A stretch of DNA of 64,000 nucleotides. It comes from Rhizobium sp. BK196 (GTDB lineage: Bacteria > Pseudomonadota > Alphaproteobacteria > Rhizobiales > Rhizobiaceae). Below the pieces are notes generated by a model. It was not told the DNA's origin. It made no database searches and was given only the letters and a program-made list of their open reading frames with translations. The stretch is from the NCBI RefSeq assembly GCF_014193255.1, contig NZ_JACHZB010000003.1, forward strand, positions 62,001 to 126,000. The letters run 5' to 3'. How positions within the stretch are numbered: position 1 is the first letter of the stretch; each line of letters starts with the position of its first letter. Position numbers and translations under genes: made by a program. Below are positions 35,451 to 44,715 of the stretch, piece after piece.

Positions 35451-36569
35451 TTACGCTACGTTCAACGCACTTTCCGTCGCCACAACTTCATACCCAAGCG
35501 CGTCAGCGACCGGCTTGTTGGTGATGCGACCCCTGTGGACGTTGAGGCCGTTGCGCAGGTGCTTGTCTTCGGCAATGGCGCGCAAGCCTCGATCGGCAAG
35601 CGCCAGACCATGGACGAGCGTTGCGTTGTTCAGTGCGTGAGCTGACGTGACGGGAACGGCGCCCGGCATGTTGGCGACGCAATAATGCACGACGCCGTCG
35701 ACGACATAGGTCGGCTCGGAATGGGTCGTTGCATGCGAGGTCTCGAAGCAGCCGCCCTGGTCGATCGCGACGTCGACGATCACGGAGCCCTTCTTCATGC
35801 CAGAGAGCATTTCGCGGGTGACGAGCTTCGGTGCGGCAGCACCCGGAATCAGCACCGCGCCGATGACGAGATCGGCGGAGAAGACTTCTTCCTCCAGTGC
35901 CTGAATGCTGGAATAGCGCGTGTGGATACGGCCGTTAAAAATGTCGTCGAGCTGGCGCAGGCGCGGCAGCGACTTGTCGAGGATGCTGACATCGGCGCCG
36001 AGACCGGCAGCCATCTTGGCCGCGTGCAGGCCGACGACGCCGCCGCCGATGATCGCGACCTTTGCCGGGAGAACGCCGGGCACGCCACCGAGCAGGATGC
36101 CGAGGCCGCCATTGGCCTTCTGCAACGCGGTTGCGCCGGCCTGGATCGACAGACGGCCGGCGACTTCGGACATCGGTGCCAGGAGCGGCAAGCCGCCGCG
36201 ATCGTCCGTCACGGTCTCATAGGCGATTGCCGTCACGCCGGAGGCGAGCAGACCCTTGGTCTGTTCCGGATCGGGCGCGAGATGCAGATAGGTGTAAAGA
36301 AGCTGACCGTCGCGAAGCTGCGCCCATTCCGGGGGCTGCGGCTCCTTGACTTTGACGATCATGTCACACTTTTCGAAGATATCCTTGGCAGAGGCGGCGA
36401 TCTTCGCGCCAGCAGCCACGTAGGCGGCATCATCGGCACCAATGCCGGCGCCCGCCTTTGTTTCCACCCAGACTTCATGGCCGTGGGCGACATATTCTCT
36501 GACCGAAGCCGGCGTCAAACCGACGCGATATTCATGGTTCTTGATTTCCTTCGGGCAACCGACACGCAT
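35451..36569 (-). CDS. ald: Alanine dehydrogenase
   Basis: The 372-residue NAD-dependent enzyme interconverts alanine and pyruvate plus ammonia. The N-terminus [20 protein letters not shown] is the family signature. The nucleotide-binding glycine motif is [24 protein letters not shown], and [16 protein letters not shown] follows. In rhizobia it serves alanine catabolism and bacteroid alanine formation. The ATG at 36569 follows GAGAGGAA. It is divergent from an Lrp-type gene that is almost surely its regulator. Confidence 0.95.
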   Translation of the reverse strand: MRVGCPKEIKNHEYRVGLTPASVREYVAHGHEVWVETKAGAGIGADDAAYVAAGAKIAASAKDIFEKCDMIVKVKEPQPPEWAQLRDGQLLYTYLHLAPDPEQTKGLLASGVTAIAYETVTDDRGGLPLLAPMSEVAGRLSIQAGATALQKANGGLGILLGGVPGVLPAKVAIIGGGVVGLHAAKMAAGLGADVSILDKSLPRLRQLDDIFNGRIHTRYSSIQALEEEVFSADLVIGAVLIPGAAAPKLVTREMLSGMKKGSVIVDVAIDQGGCFETSHATTHSEPTYVVDGVVHYCVANMPGAVPVTSAHALNNATLVHGLALADRGLRAIAEDKHLRNGLNVHRGRITNKPVADALGYEVVATESALNVA

Positions 36570-36710
36570 TCGCGTTCCTCTCATTTTATGTCCGCATTCC
36601 GCGGAGCGTTTTCTCGCCCCAAATCCAACCACCAAGGCCGCGAAATGTCCTTGCAAAGAGGATTTGCGTTTCAGCAAAGTTCCGGCGATTATTGCGCTAA
36701 CCGTCCATTT

Positions 36711-36730
36711 TTCGAATGTTCTTCGAATGT
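36711..36730. promoter_or_regulatory. Direct repeats TTCGAATGT at the Lrp-type start
   Basis: TTCGAATGT occurs at 36711-36719 and 36722-36730, 11 bases (one helical turn) apart, and the second overlaps the start codon of the regulator gene. Each holds the palindrome TTCGAA. This is a plausible autoregulatory binding site. Confidence 0.45.
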
Positions 36731-37188
36731 CTGACCTCGATAGTATCGATCTTGCGATTCTGAGGGCGCTGCAAATCAACGCCCGCATCACCAATGCAGA
36801 GCTCGCCGACAAGGTGGGACTATCGCCTTCTGCCTGTTCGCGACGGCTCGATATTCTCGAAAAGAGCGGTGTCATCGGCGGCTATCATGCGCGGCTTTCG
36901 CGCAAGGCACTCGATTACAAGATGATCGCGATCGTGCACATCTCGCTGTCCGGCCAGTTCGCCAAGACGCTGTCGGAATTCGAGGCGGCAGTGAAACGTT
37001 GCCCGAACGTGCTCGTCTGCTACCTGATGTCCGGTGAGTACGACTATATCCTACGGGTCGCCGCCCGTGATCTGGAAGATTATGAGCGCATCCACCGCGA
37101 CTGGCTTTCGGCGTTGCCGCATGTGGTGAAGATCAACTCTAGTTTTGCGCTGCGCGAAATTATCGACAGGCCGAATGTCGGCCTCTGA
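36727..37188 (+). CDS. Lrp/AsnC-family regulator
   Basis: The 153-residue product has an N-terminal winged helix ([41 protein letters not shown]) and a C-terminal RAM domain ([22 protein letters not shown]). It is divergent from ald across 157 bp. This arrangement is typical of AldR-type activators that switch on ald in response to alanine. The symbol aldR would be inference, so none is given. Confidence 0.92.
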   Translation: MSDLDSIDLAILRALQINARITNAELADKVGLSPSACSRRLDILEKSGVIGGYHARLSRKALDYKMIAIVHISLSGQFAKTLSEFEAAVKRCPNVLVCYLMSGEYDYILRVAARDLEDYERIHRDWLSALPHVVKINSSFALREIIDRPNVGL

Positions 37189-37258
37189 GCCCTTGCAAAG
37201 CCCTTGGAAACCTGCCCTAGCTTGGCGTAGCGGGTATCTCCCGCTTTAACGGCTAGAC

Positions 37259-38140
37259 ATGAAATCCAAAACCCACGGCTATATCTTCCTGCTCCTGGCA
37301 CTGACGATCTTTTCGTTGCAGGACGCGATCTCAAAACATCTTGGTTCAGCCTATTCGCCTATCTTCGTGACGATGGTGCGCTATTGGGCCTTCGGCCTGT
37401 TCACCGTCGTTCTGGCCGCGAAAATGCGCGGTGGCATCGCCGCCACCGCCCGCACGAAACATCCCTTTCTGCAGATCTCACGCGGTGTTCTGCTTGCGGC
37501 GCAAGTGGTGCTGGCAATCACCTGTTTTGCGCTGATCGGGCTGGCGCATTCGCAGGCAATCTTTGCCGCCACCCCCATCATCGTCGCATTGCTTGCCATT
37601 CCACTGCTTGGCGAAAGGGTTGGCTGGCGCCGCTGGACGGCAATCGGTGTCGGACTTTGCGGCGTCTTGCTGATCCTCAAGCCGGAGGGCGGGTTCTTCG
37701 ACGTGAACCTGCTTCTTGCCGTCGTCTCCTGCATCAACTTCGCGCTTTACGTGATCGCCACCCGCTACGTGAGCCGGCAGGATTCGGCGATGACGAGTTT
37801 TTTCTATACGGGGGTCGTCGGGGCTCTCGTCATGACGCTTGCAGGCCCTTTTTACTGGACGCCGGTTCAGGGCTGGGACTGGATGTGGATGCTGGCCGTC
37901 TGCCTGACCGGCACCTCGAGCCACTACTTTCTGATCCGCGCCTATGACAGTCTCGATGCCGCCGCTGTGCAGCCGCTCACCTATATCCAACTCGTCTACG
38001 CTTCGATCCTCGGGGTGCTGATCTACGGGGAGACGCTGACGCTGAACATGATCGCCGGTTCGATCATCGTAGTTGCGGCGGGCATCTTTACCGTTTGGCG
38101 CGAACATGTTGTGGCGCGGAGGGCCGTCGTCCCGAATTGA
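37259..38140 (+). CDS. EamA/DMT-family transporter
   Basis: The 293-residue inner-membrane protein has about ten hydrophobic segments in two EamA repeats, starting YIFLLLALTIFSLQDAISKHLG and ending with LTLNMIAGSIIVVAAGIFTVW. Members export amino acids, metabolites or drugs. It follows the Lrp-type gene by 70 bp on the same strand, which leaves open an amino acid exporter role. Substrate unknown. Confidence 0.88.
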   Translation: MKSKTHGYIFLLLALTIFSLQDAISKHLGSAYSPIFVTMVRYWAFGLFTVVLAAKMRGGIAATARTKHPFLQISRGVLLAAQVVLAITCFALIGLAHSQAIFAATPIIVALLAIPLLGERVGWRRWTAIGVGLCGVLLILKPEGGFFDVNLLLAVVSCINFALYVIATRYVSRQDSAMTSFFYTGVVGALVMTLAGPFYWTPVQGWDWMWMLAVCLTGTSSHYFLIRAYDSLDAAAVQPLTYIQLVYASILGVLIYGETLTLNMIAGSIIVVAAGIFTVWREHVVARRAVVPN

Positions 38141-38226
38141 GACTTTCGCGCCAATTTTAAATAAGCGCCTAAAGGCATTTCAATCTTCGCTGCATATGCT
38201 CCTCCCGAATTCGTCACGGGGTAAGC

Positions 38227-38556
38227 ATGATACGCAATCTCAAGATCACGGCCCGCAAGGCCGACCGCAGGAGTTGCCGCGTTTTTGGCAAGATCCGTTA
38301 TCTGAACAACCAGGTAGATGCCCGCATCCTTGATATTTCCGCTACGGGTGCTGCACTCGAAGTCAAGGCGCCGCTTTATGCGGCTTCGGGCAGCAAGGTT
38401 CGCATCGAAGCTGAAAATCTCGGCCTGCTCGAAGGCGTCATCCGTTGGACACATAATGGTCGCGTCGGCATCCAGTTCGACGCCAATTCCAATGCACGCG
38501 CGCTCATTGCCTCCTATTTCCGCTTCTTCCATCGCGAAGTGCCACGCGTTCGGTAA
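38227..38556 (+). CDS. PilZ-domain protein
   Basis: This 109-residue single-domain protein has the two c-di-GMP-binding elements of PilZ: an arginine-rich switch (RKADRRSCR, residues 10-18) and DISATGAAL (D-x-S-x-x-G). It may read c-di-GMP levels set by enzymes such as the GGDEF protein encoded at 44716-45984. No partner gene is adjacent. Confidence 0.88.
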   Translation: MIRNLKITARKADRRSCRVFGKIRYLNNQVDARILDISATGAALEVKAPLYAASGSKVRIEAENLGLLEGVIRWTHNGRVGIQFDANSNARALIASYFRFFHREVPRVR

Positions 38557-38685
38557 AGCTCTCCAGCATGGTGCCGCTTTGGCGGCATCGTCTTTGCCAT
38601 TCTGTCATTTTCGCGATGTACTCCTTTGCCAATCATCCTAAGTTCATCGAACCGGGTGATGCATGATGTCAAAAGGAGTGTTTCC

Positions 38686-40674
38686 ATGCCTTCCATTTTC
38701 GATGTGCCTGCAATGAGCCGTCGTTCCCTGCTCGGCGGTCTTGCCGCCACTTCCGCTCTGGTGCTGCTGCACCCATTCAGTGCGCGAGCTGCGGCCAACC
38801 AGGCGCATCTGCGGCTGATGGAAACGACCGACATTCATGTCAACGTCTTCCCCTACGACTATTATGCCGACAAACCGAACGACACGATGGGCCTGTCGCG
38901 CACCGCAACGATCATCGACACGATCCGCGCGGAAGCCGTCAACTCGCTGCTGATCGATAATGGCGACGTGCTGCAGGGCAATCCCATGGGCGATTACGTG
39001 GCCTATCAGCATGGGATGAAGGATGGCGACGTGCATCCGGTCATCAAGGCGATGAACACGCTCGGCTATACGGTCGGCACGCTCGGGAACCACGAATTCA
39101 ACTACGGCCTGGACTTCATGTTCAAGGTGCTGAACGGCGCGAACTTCCCGTTCGTCTGCGCCAACCTGACCAAGGGCCAGCTCGCCTCCGATCCGAAGCA
39201 GGATGATCTGTTCTTCAAGCCCTACATCATCGTCGAAAAGCGGATCAAGGACGGCGCCGGCAATGAAAGCCCTGTTAAAATCGGCTTCATTGGTTTCGTG
39301 CCGCCGCAGATCATGCTGTGGGACATCAAGAACCTCGAAGGCAAGGCGCAGACGCGCGATATCGTTCAGGCCGCCAAGGCCTGGGTGCCGGTCATGAAGG
39401 AAGCCGGCGCCGATATTGTCATTGCGCTTTCCCACTCCGGCATCGATGGCTCAGGCCCGTCTGAGAAAATGGAAAACGCCTCGCTCCATCTGGCAGCCGT
39501 CGAGGGTATCGACGCGATCTTCACCGGTCACCAGCATCTGGTCTTCCCCGGCCCGAAATCCTGGGATGGCATTGCCAATGCAGATCCGGTCAAAGGCACG
39601 CTGCATGGCAAGCCCGCAGTCATGGCCGGCTTCTGGGGTTCGCATCTCGGCCTGATCGACCTGCTGCTGGAGAAGGACGGCAACAGTTGGAAGATCGTCG
39701 CCTTCACCTCGGAAGCACGGCCGATCTACCATCGCGATGACAAGAAGAAAGTCGTTGCTGACGTCACCGACAAGAAGGAAGTGGTCGAGGCCGCCAAGGC
39801 AGAGCATGAGGCAACGCTTGCCTATGTCCGCACGCCTGTCGGCAAGACCTCCACGCCGCTTTATTCCTACTTTGCGCTCGTCGCCGACGATCCCTCCGTA
39901 CAGATCGTTTCGCAGGCTCAGACCTGGTACATCAAGCAGATGCTCGCCGATACGCAGTTCAAAGATTTGCCGGTTCTCTCCGCCGCAGCCCCCTTCAAGG
40001 CCGGTGGCCGCGGCGGTGCGGACTATTATACGGATGTTCCAGCCGGCAATATCGCCATCAAGAATGTCGCCGACCTCTACCTCTATCCGAATACGGTTCA
40101 GGCCGTCGCCATTACCGGTGCGCAGGTGAAGGAGTGGCTTGAAATGTCCGCCGGCATGTTCAACCACATCCAGCCCGGCGCCAAAGACGCGCTTCTGCTG
40201 AACAATGACTTCCCGTCCTACAATTTCGACGTGATCGATGGCGTGACCTATCAGATCGACCTGTCGCAGCCGCCGAAATATGATCCCTCGGGCAAGGCCG
40301 TCAATCCGGACTCCAACCGAATCCAGAACTTGGCCTTCGAGGGCAAACCGATCGATCCGACGCAGAAGTTCGTTGTCGTTTCCAACAATTATCGTGCTGG
40401 CGGCGGTGGCAGCTTCCCGGAAATCGCTTCCGACAAGGTGATCTTCCGGGCACCGGACACTAACCGCGACGTCATCGTCCGCTACGTCCATGATCAGGGC
40501 ACGATCAACCCCTCCGCCGATGGCAACTGGACCTTCAAGCCCCTGCCCGGCACGACCGTCGTGTTCGAAAGCGGCCCGAAAGCCAAACAGTACCTCGCCG
40601 ACGTCAAGAGCGTGAAGATCGAGGATGCCGGCGAAGGTGCCGAGGGCTTCGCGAAGTTCAGGCTGGTTCTCTAA
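38686..40674 (+). CDS. cpdB: 2',3'-cyclic-nucleotide 2'-phosphodiesterase / 3'-nucleotidase (CpdB-like)
   Basis: The 662-residue product has a Tat signal (SRRSLLGGLAATSALVLLHPF) and the metallophosphatase core: ETTDIHVNVFPYDYY, DNGDVLQGNP, GNHEFNYGLDFM and TGHQHLVFPG. A C-terminal 5'-nucleotidase domain (about 400-650) with NNYRAGGGGSFPE follows. It probably degrades extracellular nucleotides in the periplasm to release nucleosides and phosphate. The ATG at 38686 follows AAAGGAG. A strong terminator follows; the gene is monocistronic. Confidence 0.92.
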   Translation: MPSIFDVPAMSRRSLLGGLAATSALVLLHPFSARAAANQAHLRLMETTDIHVNVFPYDYYADKPNDTMGLSRTATIIDTIRAEAVNSLLIDNGDVLQGNPMGDYVAYQHGMKDGDVHPVIKAMNTLGYTVGTLGNHEFNYGLDFMFKVLNGANFPFVCANLTKGQLASDPKQDDLFFKPYIIVEKRIKDGAGNESPVKIGFIGFVPPQIMLWDIKNLEGKAQTRDIVQAAKAWVPVMKEAGADIVIALSHSGIDGSGPSEKMENASLHLAAVEGIDAIFTGHQHLVFPGPKSWDGIANADPVKGTLHGKPAVMAGFWGSHLGLIDLLLEKDGNSWKIVAFTSEARPIYHRDDKKKVVADVTDKKEVVEAAKAEHEATLAYVRTPVGKTSTPLYSYFALVADDPSVQIVSQAQTWYIKQMLADTQFKDLPVLSAAAPFKAGGRGGADYYTDVPAGNIAIKNVADLYLYPNTVQAVAITGAQVKEWLEMSAGMFNHIQPGAKDALLLNNDFPSYNFDVIDGVTYQIDLSQPPKYDPSGKAVNPDSNRIQNLAFEGKPIDPTQKFVVVSNNYRAGGGGSFPEIASDKVIFRAPDTNRDVIVRYVHDQGTINPSADGNWTFKPLPGTTVVFESGPKAKQYLADVKSVKIEDAGEGAEGFAKFRLVL

Positions 40675-40682
40675 AACCGCAG

Positions 40683-40713
40683 GGGCGCGGTTCCTTCAAC
40701 CGCGCCCTTTTTT
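40683..40713 (+). terminator. Rho-independent terminator after cpdB-like gene
   Basis: A perfect 10-bp stem GGGCGCGGTT / AACCGCGCCC (40683-40692, 40698-40707) with a 5-base loop is followed by six T, nine bases past the stop. Confidence 0.92.
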
Positions 40714-40715
40714 GC

Positions 40716-41273
40716 TCACGCAATTTCTGCCTCGGCTTCGATGCGACGAAGAAGCAGCCCAAGTTCACCCGGCGGCTTCTTTTCGATCCGGCGATATTGC
40801 CTGCCATCGCGGGTGCGGTGGACAAGCCCGAAGTCGAAAAGCTCGCGGCGCAGCAGTGCGGCATCGCCGAAGAGATGCAGGCGACTTATCAAGTCGCTGA
40901 TTTCACGCTCAGTCAGTTCCGCATCCGCTGGTATTTTCGACCACAAGAACCATAGGCAAAGCTCCTGCAGCCCCCTTCTGCCCGGCCAGCGGATCAGTCG
41001 ACCGTTGCCGTCGAAATGGCGCGATGCCTTCTGCACACGCTCTTCGTCCGGCAAAGGCTGGGTATCCAGCTTCAGGCTCCAGTCCTTCAGGACTTCGGCG
41101 GAGTGCGCCACGCTGCGGAAATGCTGATAGTTGCGATAACCCGCCGCGCGAGTCAGCAGATTGAGCATCTCGACATGGCTCGGCTTGTCACCGAGCGCTT
41201 CGATCTGCTTGCGGAGAGATTTGGCAAAAGCCGAAAGATCGGCGATTTCCATTGGAAAGATAGATCTGGTCAC
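40716..41273 (-). CDS. DUF2087-domain protein
   Basis: The 185-residue product has an N-terminal helical region (ADLSAFAKSLRKQIEALGDKPSHVEMLNLLTRAAGYRNYQHFRSV, resembling a small motif found before such domains). A DUF2087 domain follows (about 85-155): HFDGNGRLIRWPGRRGLQELCLWFLW, ELTEREISDLI, LRRELFDFGLVHRTRDGRQYRR. DUF2087 is a helix-turn-helix-like domain of unknown function, likely regulatory. An in-frame Met at residue 8 is an alternative start. Confidence 0.85.
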   Translation of the reverse strand: MTRSIFPMEIADLSAFAKSLRKQIEALGDKPSHVEMLNLLTRAAGYRNYQHFRSVAHSAEVLKDWSLKLDTQPLPDEERVQKASRHFDGNGRLIRWPGRRGLQELCLWFLWSKIPADAELTEREISDLISRLHLFGDAALLRRELFDFGLVHRTRDGRQYRRIEKKPPGELGLLLRRIEAEAEIA

Positions 41274-41462
41274 GTCTTATCCTCAACGCGCCGTTCCCTC
41301 AAAAAAGGTGTCGGTGGTCGCCGGCTTTCGACTTCGGCACAGGACAAGTGCTGATGATCTTTCTGGAGCAGGTTTAGCTTCCCATGCGGGACGGCGACGC
41401 CTCGGTGAACTGCAGACCGCGACGCCGTTATAGCAAAGGCCGGAAACCCGTCAAGCTTGTGG

Positions 41463-42431
41463 CTACTCTGCAGCCTCCGGCATCGCATGCAGTTCGTCGA
41501 TGCCGAGCATACTGACCATTTCTCCGTGGCTCGGGCACATGGCAAGCCGCCTGCGGAAGGCCTCGACCAGCCACCTGCCGGCAGGGCCTGGCGGGCTGGC
41601 GGCCTTGTGCATAGCGTAGACCGGATACTCGCCCTGCTCGTAGGCCTCCAGCTTGATGGCGACCAGATTGCCCTTCATGATGTCGTTACCAACCAGAGAG
41701 ACCGGCAAGCCACCCCAGCCAAGACCACCCTTAATGAGCTGGTGCTTGGTCGCAATGTCGCTGACGCGCCATGTCCTATAGGACAGAACATTGAAATCCC
41801 GCCCCTTGGTAAGCCCGGAGGCATCGGAGACCACGAGCTGGGTCTCTTCGCGCACATCGGCCAGCGTCAAGGGCCTTTCGATACGCGCCAGCGGATGATC
41901 CGGCGCGACGACAGGAACCATGAAAGAATAGCCAATCTTCTCGGCTATCAGTGAATCTTCCTGCCTCACAAGCGCGCCGCCGACGCCGATATCAGCCTTG
42001 TCGTTCATCACCATGTCCATGACCATGCCGAGCTCACCGACGTTGAGGTTCAGCGCAACACCGGTGAATTTTTCGCGAAATTCGCGTAGCACCATCATGA
42101 CGGCATCAGCAGGCACCATGACGCTGATCGCCAGAGAAAGCTCGGCCTCCAGCCCCTGCTTAATGCTTTTCACGCGGGCGCGCATCACCTCGAGGTCGGC
42201 CAGCATGCGACGGGCATCTTCCAGCATCGCCTTGCCGGCATCCGTCAGCTTCGGCTGGCGGGCGCCTGAACGCTCGAAGAGCAGTATTTCAAGCTGGGCT
42301 TCCAGATTGGCGATCGTGTAGCTGATGACCGACTGTGCCCGGTTCAGCATGCGCGAAGCGGCCGAAAAGCTGCCGGTTTCGGCGACGGTCAGGAAAACCT
42401 GCAATTGATCCAGAGTCGGGTTGGGAAGCAT
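41463..42431 (-). CDS. LysR-family transcriptional regulator
   Basis: The 322-residue product has the LysR winged helix (LDQLQVFLTVAETGSFSAASRMLNRAQSVISYTIANLEAQL) and a C-terminal effector domain. It is divergent from an FMN azoreductase across 139 bp, which it probably controls. An inverted repeat GATAAT-N10-ATTATC (42449-42470) lies just upstream of its start and could be the operator. The inducer is unknown. Confidence 0.9.
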   Translation of the reverse strand: MLPNPTLDQLQVFLTVAETGSFSAASRMLNRAQSVISYTIANLEAQLEILLFERSGARQPKLTDAGKAMLEDARRMLADLEVMRARVKSIKQGLEAELSLAISVMVPADAVMMVLREFREKFTGVALNLNVGELGMVMDMVMNDKADIGVGGALVRQEDSLIAEKIGYSFMVPVVAPDHPLARIERPLTLADVREETQLVVSDASGLTKGRDFNVLSYRTWRVSDIATKHQLIKGGLGWGGLPVSLVGNDIMKGNLVAIKLEAYEQGEYPVYAMHKAASPPGPAGRWLVEAFRRRLAMCPSHGEMVSMLGIDELHAMPEAAE

Positions 42432-42570
42432 CTTCCATCCAATCCATCGATAATCTTGATCGACATTATCACAGTTTTTTCGATATCAGACCAGCCTTAT
42501 TTCTCTCTCGAACACAGCGATTTGCCGCTCCCAATCGGTCGCTGAAACCAATTCGAGAGGAAATTCAACC

Positions 42571-43185
42571 ATGTCTTCCATTCTTCTTCTGACGTCCAGC
42601 CCGCGTTCCGAGTCGCTTTCCACGTCGATCGCTGTCGAGCTTGCCGACAAGCTCAAGGCTCAGGCCCCGGGTAGCGTCGTCGTTCGCCGCGACCTTGCCG
42701 CAAATCCGCTTCCGCACATCGACGATTTATTTACGGCCGCTATTCGCAAGCCGCCGGAAGCCCGCACCGCCCAGGAAGCTGCTGCCGTCAAGACTTCCGA
42801 CGAACTGGTCAATGAACTGCTCGCAGCCGACAGCATCGTCATCGGCACTGGCCTCATCAACTTCAATATCTATTCTTCGCTGAAGACCTGGATCGATAAC
42901 GTGGCCCGCGCCGGCCTCACCTTCAAGTATACCGAAAGCGGCCCGGTCGGCCTCGCCACCGGCAAGAAGGTCTATGTCGTCCTTGCTTCGGGCGGCGTCT
43001 ATTCCCAGGGTCCGGCCGCCGGCATGAACCATGCCGTGCCTTACCTGAAATCGGTTCTCGGCTTCCTCGGCATAACCGATATTGAAACCATCTATGTCGA
43101 AGGCCTCGCCTTTGGCCCGGAAGCTGCCGAAAAGGCCATCGGCGCTGCCAAGTCGCGCGTCGAAGAGCTTGCTCTTGCTGCCTAA
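42571..43185 (+). CDS. azoR: FMN-dependent NADH-azoreductase
   Basis: The 204-residue flavodoxin-fold enzyme begins ILLLTSSPRSESLSTSIAVEL and continues with IGTGLINFNIYSSLKTWIDNVARAGLTFKYTESGPVGL, both AzoR hallmarks. It reduces azo compounds and quinones with NADH and protects against thiol and quinone stress. AGAGGAA provides the ribosome site. A terminator follows before the convergent TetR gene. Confidence 0.92.
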   Translation: MSSILLLTSSPRSESLSTSIAVELADKLKAQAPGSVVVRRDLAANPLPHIDDLFTAAIRKPPEARTAQEAAAVKTSDELVNELLAADSIVIGTGLINFNIYSSLKTWIDNVARAGLTFKYTESGPVGLATGKKVYVVLASGGVYSQGPAAGMNHAVPYLKSVLGFLGITDIETIYVEGLAFGPEAAEKAIGAAKSRVEELALAA

Positions 43186-43212
43186 GCTTTAAATTCAAAA
43201 AAGTTCTACTCG

Positions 43213-43240
43213 GGGTCGGCGCAAGCCGGCCCTTTCATTT
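43213..43240 (+). terminator. Terminator between azoR and TetR gene
   Basis: GGGTCGGC / GCCGGCCC (43213-43220, 43225-43232) with a GCAA loop, followed by TTTCATTTT. The T-run overlaps the stop of the convergent TetR gene. Confidence 0.7.
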
Positions 43241-43813
43241 TGCAGAGAAATCATTGACGAAGGAGCGGGCCGTTTCCAAAATTTCGTCGGAGAGTTTTTC
43301 ATCGTCCGCGATGCGCGCAAGGCCGAGCGCGCCAGTCATCAGGCACGAGACGATGATTGCCTTGCGGCGCGCCTCAGCCTCGTCGGCGGCGCTCATACGG
43401 TCTGTCATATTTCCGAGATTCGTCTTCAGCTGCTCGGTCGCAAGCGACCGGCATTTCTCGCCGCTGCGGGCAAGATCGGCGGTCAGCGCAGCAAAAGGGC
43501 AGCCGCCGCTTACGTCATCGCGATGGACCTCGCTCAGGTAATTGGCGGAATATTCCGCGATCGGAATATCTGCCGGCGCCCTGCCCTCTGACCGCACTTT
43601 CGCTTCCCAGGACCCGAAAGCCAGCTTCATGGCTTCCGCCACCATCTCATCGCGTGATGCAAAATGCTTGTAGAAGCCGCCGACCGTGAGCCCGGCCTCC
43701 TTCATCAGGTCGGCGACGCCGATACCCTCAAGCCCCTTCTCCCGCAGACGCTTGGAAGCAATCTCGAGGATCCTATCGTGCGTCTTCTGCTTTTCCAGTT
43801 GCGAATGGCCCAT
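43235..43813 (-). CDS. TetR-family transcriptional repressor
   Basis: The 192-residue product has the TetR helix-turn-helix (DRILEIASKRLREKGLEGIGVADLMKEAGLTVGGFYKHFASRDEM). Its C-terminus (GGCPFAALTADLARSG) is typical of the group that controls SDRs and electrophile-responsive enzymes. The ATG at 43813 is preferred; the open frame upstream runs through the operator region. It is divergent from the SDR at 43921, with two palindromes between. Confidence 0.9.
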   Translation of the reverse strand: MGHSQLEKQKTHDRILEIASKRLREKGLEGIGVADLMKEAGLTVGGFYKHFASRDEMVAEAMKLAFGSWEAKVRSEGRAPADIPIAEYSANYLSEVHRDDVSGGCPFAALTADLARSGEKCRSLATEQLKTNLGNMTDRMSAADEAEARRKAIIVSCLMTGALGLARIADDEKLSDEILETARSFVNDFSAK

Positions 43814-43847
43814 TGAAAATCTCCCGACATACGGACTTGACTTATCT

Positions 43848-43887
43848 GGATTACAGTCATAATCCTTATGGATATCGATCATAATCC
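43848..43887. promoter_or_regulatory. Tandem TetR-type operators
   Basis: Two 18-bp palindromes GGATTA-N6-TAATCC (43848-43865) and GGATAT-N6-TAATCC (43870-43887) are spaced 22 bp centre to centre in the TetR/SDR intergenic region. They are probable repressor sites controlling both genes. Confidence 0.65.
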
Positions 43888-43920
43888 AGATCGAGACATT
43901 TTCCAATAGGAGCCATTCCC

Positions 43921-44697
43921 ATGCGTCTTAAGAACAAGGTCGCACTCATTACCGGCGGCAACAGCGGCATCGGGCTTGCCACCGCCAAGGTCTTCGTTGC
44001 CGAAGGCGCGAAGGTCATCATTACCGGCCGTAACCCGGAAACGCTCGCAGCAGCCAAGAAAGCGCTTGGCGGCGATGTGCTGGCGCTGAAGATCGACCTC
44101 ACCGATGTTGCGGCCGCGGAGAAGGTCTTCGCCGAAGCTGCTTCCGATGTCGGCAAATTCGATATCGTCTTTGCCAATGCCGGCATCGGCGGCGCAACGC
44201 CGCTCGGCCAGACCTCGCTGGAACAGTTCGAGAAGATCATCAGCACCAACCTGACCTCGGTCTTCTTCACGGTTCAGTCCGCACTGCCGCATCTGAATGA
44301 TGGCGCCTCGGTCATTCTCAATGGTTCCGTTCACGCCGTTCTCGGTGCGCCGGGCTGGTCTGCCTACGCCGCCACGAAGGGTGCTGTGCGCTCCATGACC
44401 CGCAACCTCGCCTCTGAACTTGCACCGCGCGGCATCCGCGTCAACCAGGTAACGCCTGGCGGTACGCGCACGCCGATCTGGTCGCCCTACGCGCAGACGG
44501 AGGATGCAATGACGGCACTCGAAGAAAAGCTCGGGAATATGAGCGCGCTCGGCCGCATGAGCGAGGCAGACGAGATCGCAAAGGCTGCGCTTTATCTCGC
44601 CTCGGATGATTCCAGCAATGTCACGGGGATTGAGATCACTGTCGATGGCGGCATGACGAGCGCTCCCTCCGGCGCCAAGATCTTCCGAACCGCCTGA
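43921..44697 (+). CDS. Short-chain dehydrogenase/reductase
   Basis: The 258-residue classical SDR has ALITGGNSGIGLATAKVFVAEG for NAD(P), NAG in FANAGIGG, active-site serine in LNGSVHAVLG and Y-x3-K in AYAATKGAV. The C-terminus NVTGIEITVDGG is typical. It is divergent from and likely repressed by the TetR protein. Substrate unknown; homologues are annotated loosely as glucose or 3-oxoacyl dehydrogenases. Confidence 0.9.
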   Translation: MRLKNKVALITGGNSGIGLATAKVFVAEGAKVIITGRNPETLAAAKKALGGDVLALKIDLTDVAAAEKVFAEAASDVGKFDIVFANAGIGGATPLGQTSLEQFEKIISTNLTSVFFTVQSALPHLNDGASVILNGSVHAVLGAPGWSAYAATKGAVRSMTRNLASELAPRGIRVNQVTPGGTRTPIWSPYAQTEDAMTALEEKLGNMSALGRMSEADEIAKAALYLASDDSSNVTGIEITVDGGMTSAPSGAKIFRTA

Positions 44698-44715
44698 GCG
44701 AGACGGATTTGCGCT

